Source of the DNA: Reticulitermes lucifugus
Lineage: Eukaryota > Arthropoda > Insecta > Blattodea > Rhinotermitidae
NCBI GenBank assembly: GCA_026260175.1
Contig: JAKCWW010000267.1
Coordinates: 1-64,000 of the forward strand
Length of the DNA: 64,000 nucleotides
Reading direction: 5' to 3'
The translations under genes were made by a program, and so were the position numbers. Under the pieces are notes generated by a model. It did no database searches. It was not told where the DNA came from and saw nothing but the letters and a program-made list of their open reading frames with translations. Below are positions 38,241 through 50,224 of the stretch, in pieces (positions within the stretch are counted from its first letter, which is position 1; every line of letters begins with the position of its first letter).

Positions 38241-39559
38241 TAAGAAATAATTAGACCTGCTTCTACATACTAGTTACCTTCATTTGTTACTCCTTTCAAA
38301 AGTTAGTGCCCAATTTTTGTAACCAATTTGAGTGAAACTCAGGAAGATAGACATAACTATCTTTAGTTAAGTTGTTTTAACTTCGGTTTAATTTCACTAG
38401 GTTAAAGCGTCACTTTCCTTATGCATTTAGCACAATTTGATAATAAATACTTGCATTAATGTATGTAAATTTTGTTCACTTTCATTCGCCTGAAAATCAG
38501 CTTAACCTGTAGTACACCCTGGTCGCAAATCGCCTATTCTCAGCTTCAGAGAAATTGCTATTAAATGAAAGTTATAGGTGTTCATGAATTCCAGACTTTA
38601 AGTTTCTTAAAGGTCCCACGTCAATTACTAATTTCTGTAGAACAATCACGCTTATATAAATATCTTCTAATTTTTTGCCATCGAAAACATTGCCTAAGCG
38701 CTTGTAACCTTACTGTGATTACCTCTTCTGTTAGGCCTACAATATATTTTACGTGACTAACAAAGACGACTTTTGTATTTAATATGAACACATTTAATTC
38801 GTGCAATCTCAAGAATTCTATTCCAAATCTTTGAAGCCCAGTAGTAAGTGCGTGTACCACCTTCTGTAACATTCAGAATCTCTGGGCCTTGCAACGCAAT
38901 CTATTTAACTGTTTCGTGCAATTCTGCCTTCAAAAGACCAATTATTTCCGTACACGTATCAAGCGATTTTTCTGGAAATATGCTGTATTCTCTGTGATGC
39001 ACGAAATGACTAATTATATATAATCAAGTTAGTTTTAATCTCCAAAGGGTTAAAATGTTTTCCTCTGCATTTAACAATTTCCTTAAGTCTAACCCTTTAG
39101 GAAGCACTCCAATTTTAGCAAAATAAGTGCAAGAGGTAGATGAAAATCTGTGCTTCCAAGTTTCAGAACCTTTGCCTCATCTGTAATTCAGTACAGTAAC
39201 GTGAGACCGTTCCAAATGTAATTCAGCCCATTAATATAAGTACCTTTTTCAGTCCAATAAAATAAAAATATGCGTCAAATTGTAATTCAGTCAAGTAAGG
39301 TACATCTATGCCCCAGTTTTATTTCAGTCCCGTAACATAAACTGTGCCTCCAAATATAATGAGGTCCAGTAATGTACCACCGCAAAATTTCAAACATTAT
39401 CTAATATCCTTTAATTTTTTTAGGTTGGAATATTTCTTTACGTGTAATAAAGGGCCCTCTACTGTACGTCTTCCATTCTGTATCTCACAAGGGGCTTTAT
39501 AAATGAGAATGAGCATTTTTAATGAGAGTAGGTTTACGTGTCTTTGTTTGTTCCATTAG

Positions 39560-39853
39560 AGGCCAACCGTAAAAGGTAAATTTCACGCTATAACCTGCCA
39601 CGAAGGCACAGATGGGGAGTAAAGGTATAGCTCTACCCTTTATTTAACCTAGGCGCTAGATGGGGGTGGTCAATGACACACCCCGGTCTCTTTACCCCCG
39701 GGAATGAGCCAGTACCCATTGTTTATGAGGGTGACTGGGCCCCAGGGCCGGTCTGGGCGGGTGTGGAAAATCTCGCCTCCATCGGGATTCGATTGCCAGA
39801 CCGTAAAGCCCATAGCGAGTCGCTACGGCTACCGACTACGCTATCCTCGTCCC
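39560..39853 (-). repeat. SINE family 1, well-preserved, minus strand
   Basis: On the minus strand the head reads GGATAGCGTAGTCGGTAGCC, then CGACTCGCTATGGGC, a B-box area CAATCGAATCCCGATGG, CCAGACCGGCCCTGGGGCC and a 3' end with GGTAGAGCTATACC-like and TTTACCTTTTACGG. It is close to the nested copy at 41272-41517, suggesting a younger subfamily. The plus open frame at 39673-39864 is antisense to it. Confidence 0.85.
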
Positions 39854-40989
39854 ACAAAAACTGAATGTTATAAGAAATAAGAACAAAGAACAAGGAAGTT
39901 TATAGATGTCATTCAGACGGTTTTTCAATTTAGTAATCCTTTTCAAACACTGATTTTCTTGCTGAGTGTTATTGTGTTCTATGAAAATCTATAGCGAGCC
40001 ATAACTGAAAGCGCAAGAACTGGTCGAATGCTAAGTGGCGGAATCCTGAAGTCTTATGCCGTCCCAAGGGAAGGCACCGTATTATGATCCTGGGTCTCCT
40101 ATATTAACAGGCTAAAGTGTTATAAACCATCACACATGCATGGCAGAAGCGTTAGTATTAATCATTTAATTGAGGTAATAAATAGTCGCAAGAGCGGAAC
40201 TGTATAATACATTCAGCCTCTCCTGTGCTTTGTATATTAAGTCATAGGCCTATAGACATTTTAATCTTCGAAATGCAATCAAACCATAAGCATCCCTTTT
40301 GTAATGCCAGCCTCTCCACTATGTGAGGGTGACTCTTCTCTCCAAGAAAATGTAAGAATAAAAACATCAGTTACTGATGCATGCGGCATTCCAGCTACAC
40401 GCTATTCGATTCGCTTGGCTAGGTTAACGATACTGAATTCTGTATCCACGGCTGTGCTGCATTATGGCTACAAAAAGAAAAGCGGAGTTTTATTCAAAGC
40501 GGTTCTGCGTTTTGGGGGGATGAGTTATGTAACCAGTGGGATGGACCCCACACTCCTTCGCTGTAAAACAAGAAAAATTATGAAGGCCGACTTATTTATA
40601 AAGTGTTTCTAAATAAATCATCCGTCTCATGTACCAAGAAACGTTCCAAAACGAATTTTAAACGCAATAATATTTGTAGGATGCGATATAGCGGAGGGTT
40701 AATATCTTTCTTCAACAAATACCACAGTGGGTTGTATTACAAAAAATGATGCTAGTGATAATTTGTGTTTTTCGGGAAGTGATAATTGATAAGTTGTGCC
40801 TACCTCAATGTAGGACTTACTAATAAGCTGGTGATCGCTCAGATGCTCAACAAATGCTCCGTCTTTTTTTTTCGGATCAGAAATTTCGTTGGGACTAAAG
40901 TACGTAATAAAAACAGTTCTTCCTAGAACTGTTCACTGAGCCAGTTGATTCCAATATATTCTCCAAATTCTTTGCCGTCCGTTTTAATA

Positions 40990-41259
40990 CTGAAGCTGGG
41001 ATAGTGCAATTAGTATAGCGACTAGCACACTGGCTGGACCAGCAAGGAATTGTGGTTAGATTTCCAACGTGAGCAAACAATTCCTCTTTTCTTCATTTCT
41101 TCCAGACGGGATCTTGGTCCCTCTCAGCTGTTTAGCCATGGTGCAATAGAGGCTGTTTTCTAGTGGGTAAAGAGGCCGAGGCGTGAAGCTGTCCACTCGG
41201 CTCCATCTAAATTCGAGGTTAATATTGACTTGAGCTATGCGTTAAGTTTTCCACGTGCC
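40990..41259 (+). repeat. SINE family 1, host copy interrupted by a second SINE
   Basis: The head is AGTGCAATTAGTATAGCGAC, then CTGGCTGGACCAGC and TTCCAGACGGGATCTTGG, with a body ending GAGGCGTGAAGCTGTCC and GTGCCTTCATGATGTGC. The family tail continues on the far side of the insertion as ATGATGTGCACAGGGAC (41521-41537). The 5' part is more diverged than the inserted copy. Confidence 0.85.
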
Positions 41260-41271
41260 TTCATGATGTGC

Positions 41272-41517
41272 TAGCGTAGTCGGTATAGCGACTCGCTACG
41301 GGATGGACGGTCCGGGAATCGAATCCCGGTGGGGGAGAGATTTTCCGCACCCGTCCAGACCGGCCCTGGGGCCCACCCAGNNNNNNNNNNNNNNNNNNNN
41401 NNNNNNNNNNNNNNNNNNNNNNNNNNNNNNGGTTAAAGAAAGAGTAGAGCTATACCTCTACTCCCCCTCTGAGCCTTCATGGCCTGTTCTAGGAAGAACT
41501 TTACCTTTACCTTTACG
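41272..41517 (+). repeat. SINE family 1 inserted in another SINE, with gap
   Basis: This is a clean copy. The A box is TAGCGTAGTCGG, followed by TATAGCGACTCGCTACGG; the B-box area GGAATCGAATCCCGGTGGG; then CCAGACCGGCCCTGGGGCCC. The 3' end is CTATACCTCTACTCCC and ACTTTACCTTTACCTTTACG. It is flanked by perfect 12-bp copies of TTCATGATGTGC (41260-41271 and 41518-41529). A 50-N gap replaces part of its middle. Confidence 0.92.
41381..41430. other. Assembly gap of 50 N
   Basis: Exactly 50 N lie inside the young SINE. The round number suggests a placeholder, so the true distance is unknown. A long open frame reported across it would contain unknown residues and should not be trusted. Confidence 0.98.
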
Positions 41518-41707
41518 TTCATGATGTGCACAGGGACTTATTGTCTTGCCATAGCAAATTTGTCCCCTGACTATTCTTTTTCCTTCAGACTTTCTCAATT
41601 CCTTCTTAGATATCCGACGTCTCCCCAAAGGAAAACAACAATAATGTGCAAAAGTGGGTCAAGTTTACAGATTTTGAATCCTAAGTGTAGTTTAAGCGAC
41701 AGAAATA

Positions 41708-41990
41708 AAGTGAAGGTAAAGTTGTTTTTGCACTGAATTAAAACGCCAGATTATGAAGGCATATACATGGTAGTAGATACAGATTCGCGCATCTTTAAAC
41801 TCAGCTCTATATGGAGGCGAGTGATCAGCTTCACGCCTCTTCTGCTTTTGTCCCTAATTCCTTGTATCCATTGAATAGGAGGCTTTGTGGGCTCCAGTGC
41901 CTCTCTGGTCGATGAAGAGAAGTAAAATATCTTTTGAATCTGCCAAGAATTAAACCCGGATTCCTCAATTATCGGTTCCTAGTCTATTGC
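41708..41990 (-). repeat. SINE family 1 copy, minus strand
   Basis: The 3' end lies at the left (GTGAAGGTAAAGTTG, TTATGAAGGC). The body contains GAGTGATCAGCTTCACGCC and CATTGAATAGGAGGC, the complement of CCTCCTATTCAATG seen in the copies at 1341 and 30290. The head is decayed near 41950-41990. Confidence 0.7.
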
Positions 41991-42121
41991 CTTTAACTAT
42001 AAATCTAGTTTGTTTCTGACACTAGGCGAGACTCCTATGTTCTTGTGTTTTCATAGTAACATATATTTGCATTAAGTAAAGAGGAATTGGTATAGATTCA
42101 AAAAGCATGAAATGTGTGGGT

Positions 42122-42255
42122 GACTTCAGGCTTCCGCCGCGGTGTAAATGAGATCTGCGCTCTTTTGTGATTTTACGCAGCGTAGAATGGTACTTTCTTA
42201 CTGACGTTTCGGGGCAACATATCCGCCCCATTTTCAAGGGTTAAGCAGTCGAAGA
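42122..42255. mobile_element. Fold-back element, copy 3 (one arm)
   Basis: It starts TGACTTCAGGCTTCCGCCGC, then GAGATCTGCGCTCTTTTGTG, ACGCAGCGTAGAATGGTAC, and GACGTTTCGGGGCAACATAT. It ends near the element centre, and the mirrored right arm is missing, so it is a half copy of the family at 26244 and 33510. Confidence 0.75.
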
Positions 42256-42833
42256 AGACTGCATAAACTTTATATTCTCTTCGGACTTCTCACTTCTCAT
42301 TTAACGGTATAAAAATAGGCCTCAGTGGACGATGTGCCTACAAACAACGGGCCCTCCAAAATGTTACAACTTTATTGCGCTACGTAATCTAACATTTAAA
42401 TGTATATGTGTCCTTATGATAGTTAAAGGATTAGAAACATCGGGCCAAATAAAATACCGCCTTTCCTGAAGACATTTTTTTATGTCTTCATCGGGAATGA
42501 TTATTTCTTCCCGAGCTGGGTTTCGTTATCTGAAACGGAACTTGATGTGAGATAGGCTTACTTTTATTGCAACTTAATGAAGTTTTTCAAGAAAGTTATT
42601 CGCTTTGACTTCTTGTTAATGAAGATCTGAATATCTCAAATGTCAATTTCTTCACGAAAAGGGGAGGAGGGAGTTCTTTACAAGAAACTCAATTTTAAGA
42701 AGTACATATCAGTACCTTCTGAAAATTGTCACACTAACGTTCGTCAAAATATTTTAAGTTATTTGTCATTAATATCTATCTGCCCGTCGAGATCATATAT
42801 TTATTTCTTCATTACATAAATTAGTGGACTCAC

Positions 42834-43126
42834 CGCTCGTCCAGCCTCGTTGTTGTGAACGTTCATCTTCTCCCGCAGATTGCGGCCCCTTTCGCCGACA
42901 TCCACGAACTCGCGGGAGAACTTGAAGCCGTAGCCGATATTGTCGGAGCAGCCCCCCCATTCCCAGTCCCGCAAGCCTGGCACGGCAACGGAGACATGTG
43001 GCGACCGCGCCTGGTGGCTGTAATCACACGTGCACGACTTGATGCTACCCTCGCTGCACGCCCGGGCGATTGCGTGCGTCACCCCCGCACTCATGATGGC
43101 GTAGATGAAGGCCGTTTCTCGACAAC
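42834..43126 (-). CDS. wg: wingless/Wnt1, internal coding exon
   Basis: This encodes 97 complete residues, plus two bases of a split glycine codon, from the conserved middle of Wnt-1. On the minus strand it reads [38 protein letters not shown], then [36 protein letters not shown] and [10 protein letters not shown], collinear with Drosophila Wg from GCRETSFIYA to NNEAGRA. The acceptor is GTGATTGTTGCAG/GTTGTCGA with a weak pyrimidine tract, phase 1, so the upstream exon must end with G (expected ...VDR-G). The donor is GCG/GTGAGT. All core cysteines expected in this segment are present and the frame is intact. The opposite-strand frame at 42855-43196 is an antisense shadow. The next upstream exon was not found in the window. 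Confidence 0.97.
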
Positions 43127-46100
43127 CTGCAACAATCACGGACATATCTACATCAAACAACTGTTCATTTTAATTGAAAGCATTTGCAATTCATAATCGC
43201 ACAAATTACTTGCGGTCGCAGCAATTTGAGTTTGGGATGATTTCCGGTTATTGCCATATTTACACCGCCAAAGGCTCATTCTACAAATTAAGGCAGTATG
43301 CGAAATGAAGAAGAAGGAAAAGGATAACTATATTTTTTATAGGTAGGTATGTTAGTTAAGCTCCTCACAGCTGCTGTTTTTAAATTTATCTTTACTCCCA
43401 ACTCAGAAAAACACAACTAACGCAATGAATTGTTGACCAGTCGCTTTATGGAGTCGGCTATTTAAGGTATAACAACAGCATTACAACCCTTAACAAGTCT
43501 CATCACTGCCGACAGCACAGACCTTTGCCGTATATTCCGCATCTGTGTGTGTTTAAGATTACATTTTAAATCTGGAACTTCTAGCATCAATTAAGAGGTA
43601 TTACTAGACTAACAGACAGTGCCAGTCACGTAATCACACATAAAAGCGCGCGCGCACTGGAATTAAGTAAACAGGTAGCACAAATTTATGCGTCATAGAA
43701 AGTGGCATGTAAATTTTGCACTGACTGTATTCGCTTCGTTTACATGTCAACATGCTGGAGGCCGTTACTTAAAACATGCGTAAAGCAAGGAAACTGAATG
43801 TGTACTGTTTTTCTTAAAGAACAACTCAAAATTTTCCGTACTAATAAACATAAATGCATCAATTTAACTTTCTTCACGCAAAACACGATTGTTTTGCATT
43901 GTCGACAACGAGTACCTAATAAATTCGAGATATTTCACTAAAATAAAAACGCATAAGGGGCTGCAACCTACTGTCAAATGTGAATCCTCCATAGGGTATG
44001 TGGGACGAGTAATATTACCACTTTGGGGAGAGAGGCGTGATATTCCCTGCTTAAGTCCAATACATAGCAACGCTGCATTTTGCCTCGCACTTTAATTGTT
44101 GTGTCCGCGACTGTAAATATATCGTGTGGGTAGTTCTGAATGTCAACCATGTTTGTGCACCCATGTAATATTTTGCCTTTTCTTCTTGAGACATCTTAAT
44201 TTTTCGCCGTCAAACAATTATAGCTAGAAAAGAAAAAATATATATCTGATGAGATGCGAGGCAACGGAGTTCTTTTCTTGCCGATGTAGATTTTCTGTTA
44301 TTAAATTGACGAGGAGGGAAATAACCTGCCTAAAATATCTCTCTAAAAGATAAGAGAAGCAATTCAGTTTAAATCCTGATTACAAATTTCATCAAAATAA
44401 CATTAAAAATGCATTCATTGCCTCAATAAAACACACTGCAGCTCCTTTACAAAACAGTTTTTAATGCTGTTTAGCAAAGTAACTGTTATTTAATGCAAAA
44501 GCTTACAGAATCAGTTAGTACACTCCGTGAAAATAATAGAGAATTTTCGAACATTCAAGACAACAGTGTACACAGTTCACACAATCCCTTAAAGCGTCAA
44601 GGCGTCCGATTATTAGTTAATTACTTTAAAGGCTAATATTTGTTCATCTAGTTAAACATTTCCTTCCTTTTACGGAATCTGATTATCCGTTTCTGTGCTT
44701 ACTGCAACCACTCACTGGTAACTGTTCTATGAAAGATGTATCTAGTACACAATTCCATAACCTATTTTTCATTTTAAGGTTGTCCCCATCTACACTTATT
44801 TCTTCCAGCCATGCTTCATGATTTCCCGTCAGTGTTTGTATGACTTCCCAACATTTTCCTTGTTACTACCTGTTTGCCTCTCTCATAATTCTTGATTATA
44901 TCACACATTAAGGTTTTGCCTTTGTTACTTATATGTGTGACCCTATTTTCACGGATTGTGGCTGAGCATTGTGTTGTATCACAGCTACAAGCGGTTTGGC
45001 TTATTATAAATATAAGCCTACAGACATGTATTTGTATGGAATTTCACGTATTCAAAATTGGAAATACAGCCATCAGATTCAGAAAAATATTTCGTTTTGG
45101 AAAATGTCGATTTTAATATATCGCTGATCTGTAGATCTATCTGTCAGTCCAGTACACAATAAAAACTGGAATTTTCGTTTAGCTTGATTTATACAAAGAA
45201 CAGAGAGCGGGTTATTTAAGAGCAGCTGGACTGAACAGAAGAAGCTGGATCATAGGGTTGAAGTTCTCCTTCTCTCATCGTTTCATCCAGTTCTTTGTAA
45301 GATCCGTTATGGACACACAAAGCCTTCAAATAACTTACAATACTCGGTTTTACTTTACTTCGTTGCAGAGGTAACCACCTGTGGATAAAATTACTGCTTA
45401 AGTTCTGTAGAATTTTTTCCGATGGGTGTTACCCAACGTCCAACGCGACTTCCGTTCCAGACTTCCTCTAGAATGCTAGTCCCTGTGTACCTTGGAAGCT
45501 TATAGTAAATGATAAAGAGTTTATTGCTTAGAATCTGAAGTTACTAGTTTGGGTTAAGGAGCTGTAGAATATTCTTGATGTAGAAGAAATAACATGTTCA
45601 CAGACAAAGTACTTTTACGTACACTTTCCTTGTAAAAAGGTAGCCGACGGACAGACTTTCAAATGTGACAGTAAATGTTAAATAAAGTAAACACGATGAC
45701 ATTGTTTCATAGTCGTTTGGAAGTTAGTTGTAGAAAAATATATTTGCAACTCTTCTTAAATCTTTTATTTCAACTTTCTGTTATTCAAGAGTAGAGGTAT
45801 TTTCATGGTATGACAAAGGTGCTCATGCTTGTTGGCTTTGAAAGAAGCCGAATTAATTAATTTCAATAGGCTAACTAAAAAATGCCACATGTCACTGCCT
45901 CAATTTTATAAATTTCTTCCTGAAGCTTTAATGTTATTAACACGGCTTTCCTGCAAAATTTATGATTGGGCCGTTTTTATTGTCATTTAATGCTACAGGC
46001 TTCTGAAGTGCTCTCTTCAGATGACATTTACAGTAACATTCAACTTCTGTTCATGTCGTTTTTGCAAAATCTTGCTTCCTCGTTTTTGCTTATTTCTTTT

Positions 46101-46910
46101 TTAAATAAGGTAAAAGCAATGTTGACTCTGCGGAAGCCACAAGGGCATTTGGTGGAGTATATTTACCACAGCAGTTTTATGGTGCAAAAACGTCCACCCA
46201 ATAGGTGACTGGGTGAGTCCAGAGTCCGCGTAAACGTTAAATTTTACAGTGAGTTTTATTTTTAATCGCCATTTAATAGCCAAAGGAAATCTATGAGAGG
46301 TTATTATATGTATCTATATACAGTTTTATTTTGATGTTAATTATGAACTACTGCAGTTAGTAAGTTTATATTATTTACGCATTCATGTAGTGGGAGAGGA
46401 GATATTTTAAAAATCACTTCTTTTTTGTATTTATATGTCCAGTTTTACCCTGGTTTGCAAGGCTTGAGTTTTCCTCAGCGGTTTTGTTGGGGATGCAGGT
46501 CTTCTGGGATGTGAAGCTGTGTCGGTCTGATAGTGTCTTCCTATTTTAGAAGGTACTTCTTTCTTTCAGTCTTGGGGAACCCTAACCCAGCGACAGAGCG
46601 CCTTATTCCAGACGGCCCGTATCTTTATTTGTTGACTTTCAGACCAATTACTGCACTGGTCTGTGCGAGAGATTTTTGGACTGTTCTTTTAGTGTTTACT
46701 GTTCCATCAATTAACATCATAAGCACGTCGGCTATTCTCATTCTATTCCAGCCCTCCCTACAGCAGTTAGTGTTGTATTCAGTTGACACGAAGCATCCCG
46801 CTTAATTTCATTCTGTGATATGGAAAAAGCGCCAGAAGTATGCTTGCCTGTTTGACCTCTAAGTATGCACCTCATGCATTTACATCTTACTTAACATTAA
46901 GCTTTTTTTA

Positions 46911-47103
46911 TCCCGGTGGCTGTGCGGACTCAGGCGTAGGTCTATAGCCGCTCAATTACTGGGACCGCCGGTTCGAATCCTGCTGAGGGTGTGGATGTTC
47001 GTCCCTTTGGTTTTAGTGTGTTATAGGTAGCGGCCTCTGCAACGACTTCATCGCTCGTTTAGAGGATTCCTACCGGGTGTGTGTGTGTGCATCTGACTGT
47101 GTT
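46911..47103 (+). repeat. tRNA-derived SINE, family 2
   Basis: The tRNA-like head GGTGGCTGTGCGGACTCAGG is followed by a B box GGTTCGAATCC at 46970-46980, then TTTTAGTGTGTTATAGGTAG, CGGCCTCTGC and TCGCTCGTTTAGAGGATTCC. The same order is seen at 57723-57978. It is truncated at the 3' side in a GT/TA microsatellite (47077-47130). The head resembles a Leu- or Ser-type tRNA, by inference. Confidence 0.75.
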
Positions 47104-50100
47104 ATATATATATACACATATACATATATATCAGAATCGACACGGATGCTCCATGTCTTTAGCATGAACGGTGTTAAGTTGAAAGTATACCAGTTTAGAG
47201 TAAGAATTCGAAGAGGCAAAGAATTTAACCGTCTTAGTAATTGTGTGTATTATACAAATTACAAACAAGAAAATTGTACTGATGATATAATAACATATAA
47301 CTAGCTTCTACTTGACAATGCGGCATGCCGCATATTAGGAACCTGGTGATATAAGACCTGATGTTGCACACTTAATGAACTGAATAAAACAGCGTTATTT
47401 TGCGAATTTGTTACAAAATCGCAATGGAAGGGACAAATTATGCAGTGCATTCTCTGTAACTGGTTTCCAACATACGTAACAAAGTTACTTGACGCCTTCT
47501 CGGTTTCTTCTCTCGTGCTTAACCTTTCTTTACACAGAGTTTCGCATCATCCAGAAGCAATTACAGCAATAACAGTGTTTAAGGCAAAGGGTCTAAACCC
47601 AACACTATAAGTAAGTATAAATATGTATGTCTACTGCATGGTTTTTCTGTACCGGAATTATTGATTAGTTACACTTTTACAATTAAAAGTTACATTAATC
47701 GGAAATTTATTTTGTTGATTCTTACTAAAAGTCACATTTTAACACAGTAGAACATTATGCGCCTCTTTATCTCAAGGGAGTAAAATCGTGTTTCGAAAGC
47801 ATTAAGGGCATGAATGCCTATGCCTTCTTTCTGTGTACATGTTCTTCGGTGTAGGTCGAGGCCTTGTGATTTCCAACAAATATCCATAATATCAATAAAC
47901 TCTAAAAAATCGAGGCTTGTTTGTGCTGTTTATTAGAACGGACGAGTTTTTTCTTCAAAGTAATTTGTTCTGTAATTTCCCAGGCCCAGATTATTTATAA
48001 CTTTTTTGTAGATAATTTTATATATAGTTTTCTGTAAATCGTGTCTTTTTGTCTAACAGATCTATGAACTTGTCCAACGGGAAAAGAAATCTTACCTACG
48101 TACAAACAATTAGGTAATTGATGATCTTCCAGAGGGTAATTACGAGTAACTACTAAGTGATAAGCATCTCCCTGACTGCATGGTACTGACCTACGTACAT
48201 AAATCATGGGCAGTAACACAAATTCCAAAGCCAAATCCTTGTAGGTCTCTGAAGCCAAACAGACCCGTTTTATTGATGATGGCATCAATCGCCAATGATG
48301 AACCGGCTTTGCAAAATAACTGGCATTGTAGAGACTCCATAGGAGCAACTTGTGCAGGGTCTTCGCCTGTTGGGTGCCTCGCCAGGGGTCAACAGTGATG
48401 ACGTAATTATCCAGCATAAGGGCATGCAAGGGGGGCGACAAGCAGAACGCAGTGACCACAAATCAAAGAGTCTTGGCCATAATAATTCTTATAACATTGT
48501 CGTCAAAGCCAAGGTTTTTTTTAAGTTCTAGCATCGGCGACTTACTTATGATAAGAATAATAATTAAGTAATTCGCAAGTCATGTTTCCTTTTGCTTATT
48601 TTTGCACGAATATGTTGGCATGTCTAAGGTATTAGAGGCAGAATTATGAAATCGAAAGAGAAAATTTATATTTAAGAAGGCCGCACATTAATTCTTACAA
48701 ACAATACTCAGACGAAGCTGCTTCTCGTACAGTCGACATTTAGACGGACATTTTTAAGTAACAATTACAAAAGAGAAGGGAGAGAACTTAAATAGAAATT
48801 CACCAGAAAAGTTAATTTTTCCTGTAGTGTAAGGCCTTTTGAAAATCCAAACTGAAATATCTTTATTTGTTTTATAAATGTTCATAATTTTTCTTTCTCC
48901 TTTCTACCAATTCCTTTTATCCCTCTTGTTGTTATGCATTTACTCATTTCTCCTTCATATTTTCGTTAAAACAGTGCTCATAAGTTATGTTAGAATAACG
49001 TCTTAATAGGCGGCTCACATCGAATCCTACTTCTTGACAGGCTTGAAATGACAGGTACCAACATTGTTTTCGATAAATCCCTTTTCATTTAGTTTGAAAG
49101 AAACTGCTTGAGAATGACAAAGACTAAACTGGCAATCACTGCCCACCTTATAATATATAGCTGTAATGGTGTAGAGGAAAGAGATGGCTTTCCGAGAGGT
49201 AAAAGCTAAAACGTGATATGGAAATTAATATTATTATGTTGAATAATGTAATTACATTACGGACATAAATAAATTGTAAAAGGCAGAAATTCCGTAGGGC
49301 TATAAGTAAATTCTGAAGAGGAAATGTTACACTAAAGAGTATTTTGTAAAACAAAGCCCTTAGTCATTTACAAATAAAATCTCCGGACGAGGAGTGGAAA
49401 CAACATGAGGATCCAAGGTACTCGAAAGTGCGTGTAGTGATATCGGAAGCACTGATTAAATTGCAGATCAAAAGAGGAACGCATATATTTGAAAGTAATT
49501 ACGAAATAAAATTGTTTTGCCTACGGAACACTTCAGATTACAGAAATAAATGATTTTAACTTGCTGAAAAAATATAACAAATTCCTATAATATATTTCAT
49601 ATCCCTGTGGATATTCGAAACTGGTAAATTTGATTAGTTACGTTTATGTAACAAATTAATCTTCAAATAAAAAATTGCAATATAAATTCTGGAACTATTC
49701 AACAAATGTGAGTGCTGCGCTAGCCTTTAAGGCACCGGTCTTTTGTGTCTTTATTTGTATGCAGTGGCTTCATTGCCTTGTAAATAGGATGTGGTTGTGC
49801 CGGTAAGTATCTCCAAATAGTGTCGCATTAATGCACTGATCCTGGATAGCATGGGGATCCCATGCATGCGAGCACCTGGCAGGTTGACCTCCCGCTGCAT
49901 CCGTGACCCTTAACCCCTGCTCGACAAGCTTTATACTTCATTCTTTCCTCACTCAGGATACCCACAGCAGACGTTTCTCTTATTCTTATTTCTTTCTTTT
50001 TTGTTGTCTCTATTATGCGGAGAATCTACAGGCCGTTCCAGAAGTCGTATTCAACTGCTAAACGGCTATTTTACTGATGTTATAAGCAACTCGAAATAAA

Positions 50101-50199
50101 AGTTAGGACTGGATTTGTTTCGTCTTTCGATAAACTACTAACATGAATGGTGCAAAACTTGATGAAACGTTACGTAATTTTGGCGTAGTGGTTAAGTAC

Positions 50200-50224
50200 A
50201 TTATTATTATTATTATTATTATTT
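50200..50224 (+). repeat. (ATT)n microsatellite
   Basis: Eight perfect ATT units, then ATTTAGC. Confidence 0.9.

Larger units (their letters stand above)
31429..42833 (-). other. wingless intron, about 11.4 kb
   Basis: This intron lies between the two visible exons. The donor (minus strand) is GCG/GTGAGT and the acceptor is TTTGCAG/CATG, both consensus, with phase 0. It contains a TTAG-associated repeat, several SINEs, two fold-back elements, a hAT-type MITE, an old 140-bp tandem array and a 50-N gap. The true length is uncertain because of the gap. No coding exon or conserved-looking block was recognised within it. Confidence 0.85.

Noticed and set aside
41303-41524. Open frame crossing the N gap
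   Set aside because: It reads through a SINE and 50 unknown bases, so it has no evidential value.
42855-43196. 113-codon plus-strand open frame
   Set aside because: Antisense shadow of the wingless internal exon, whose minus-strand product is a perfect Wnt segment.
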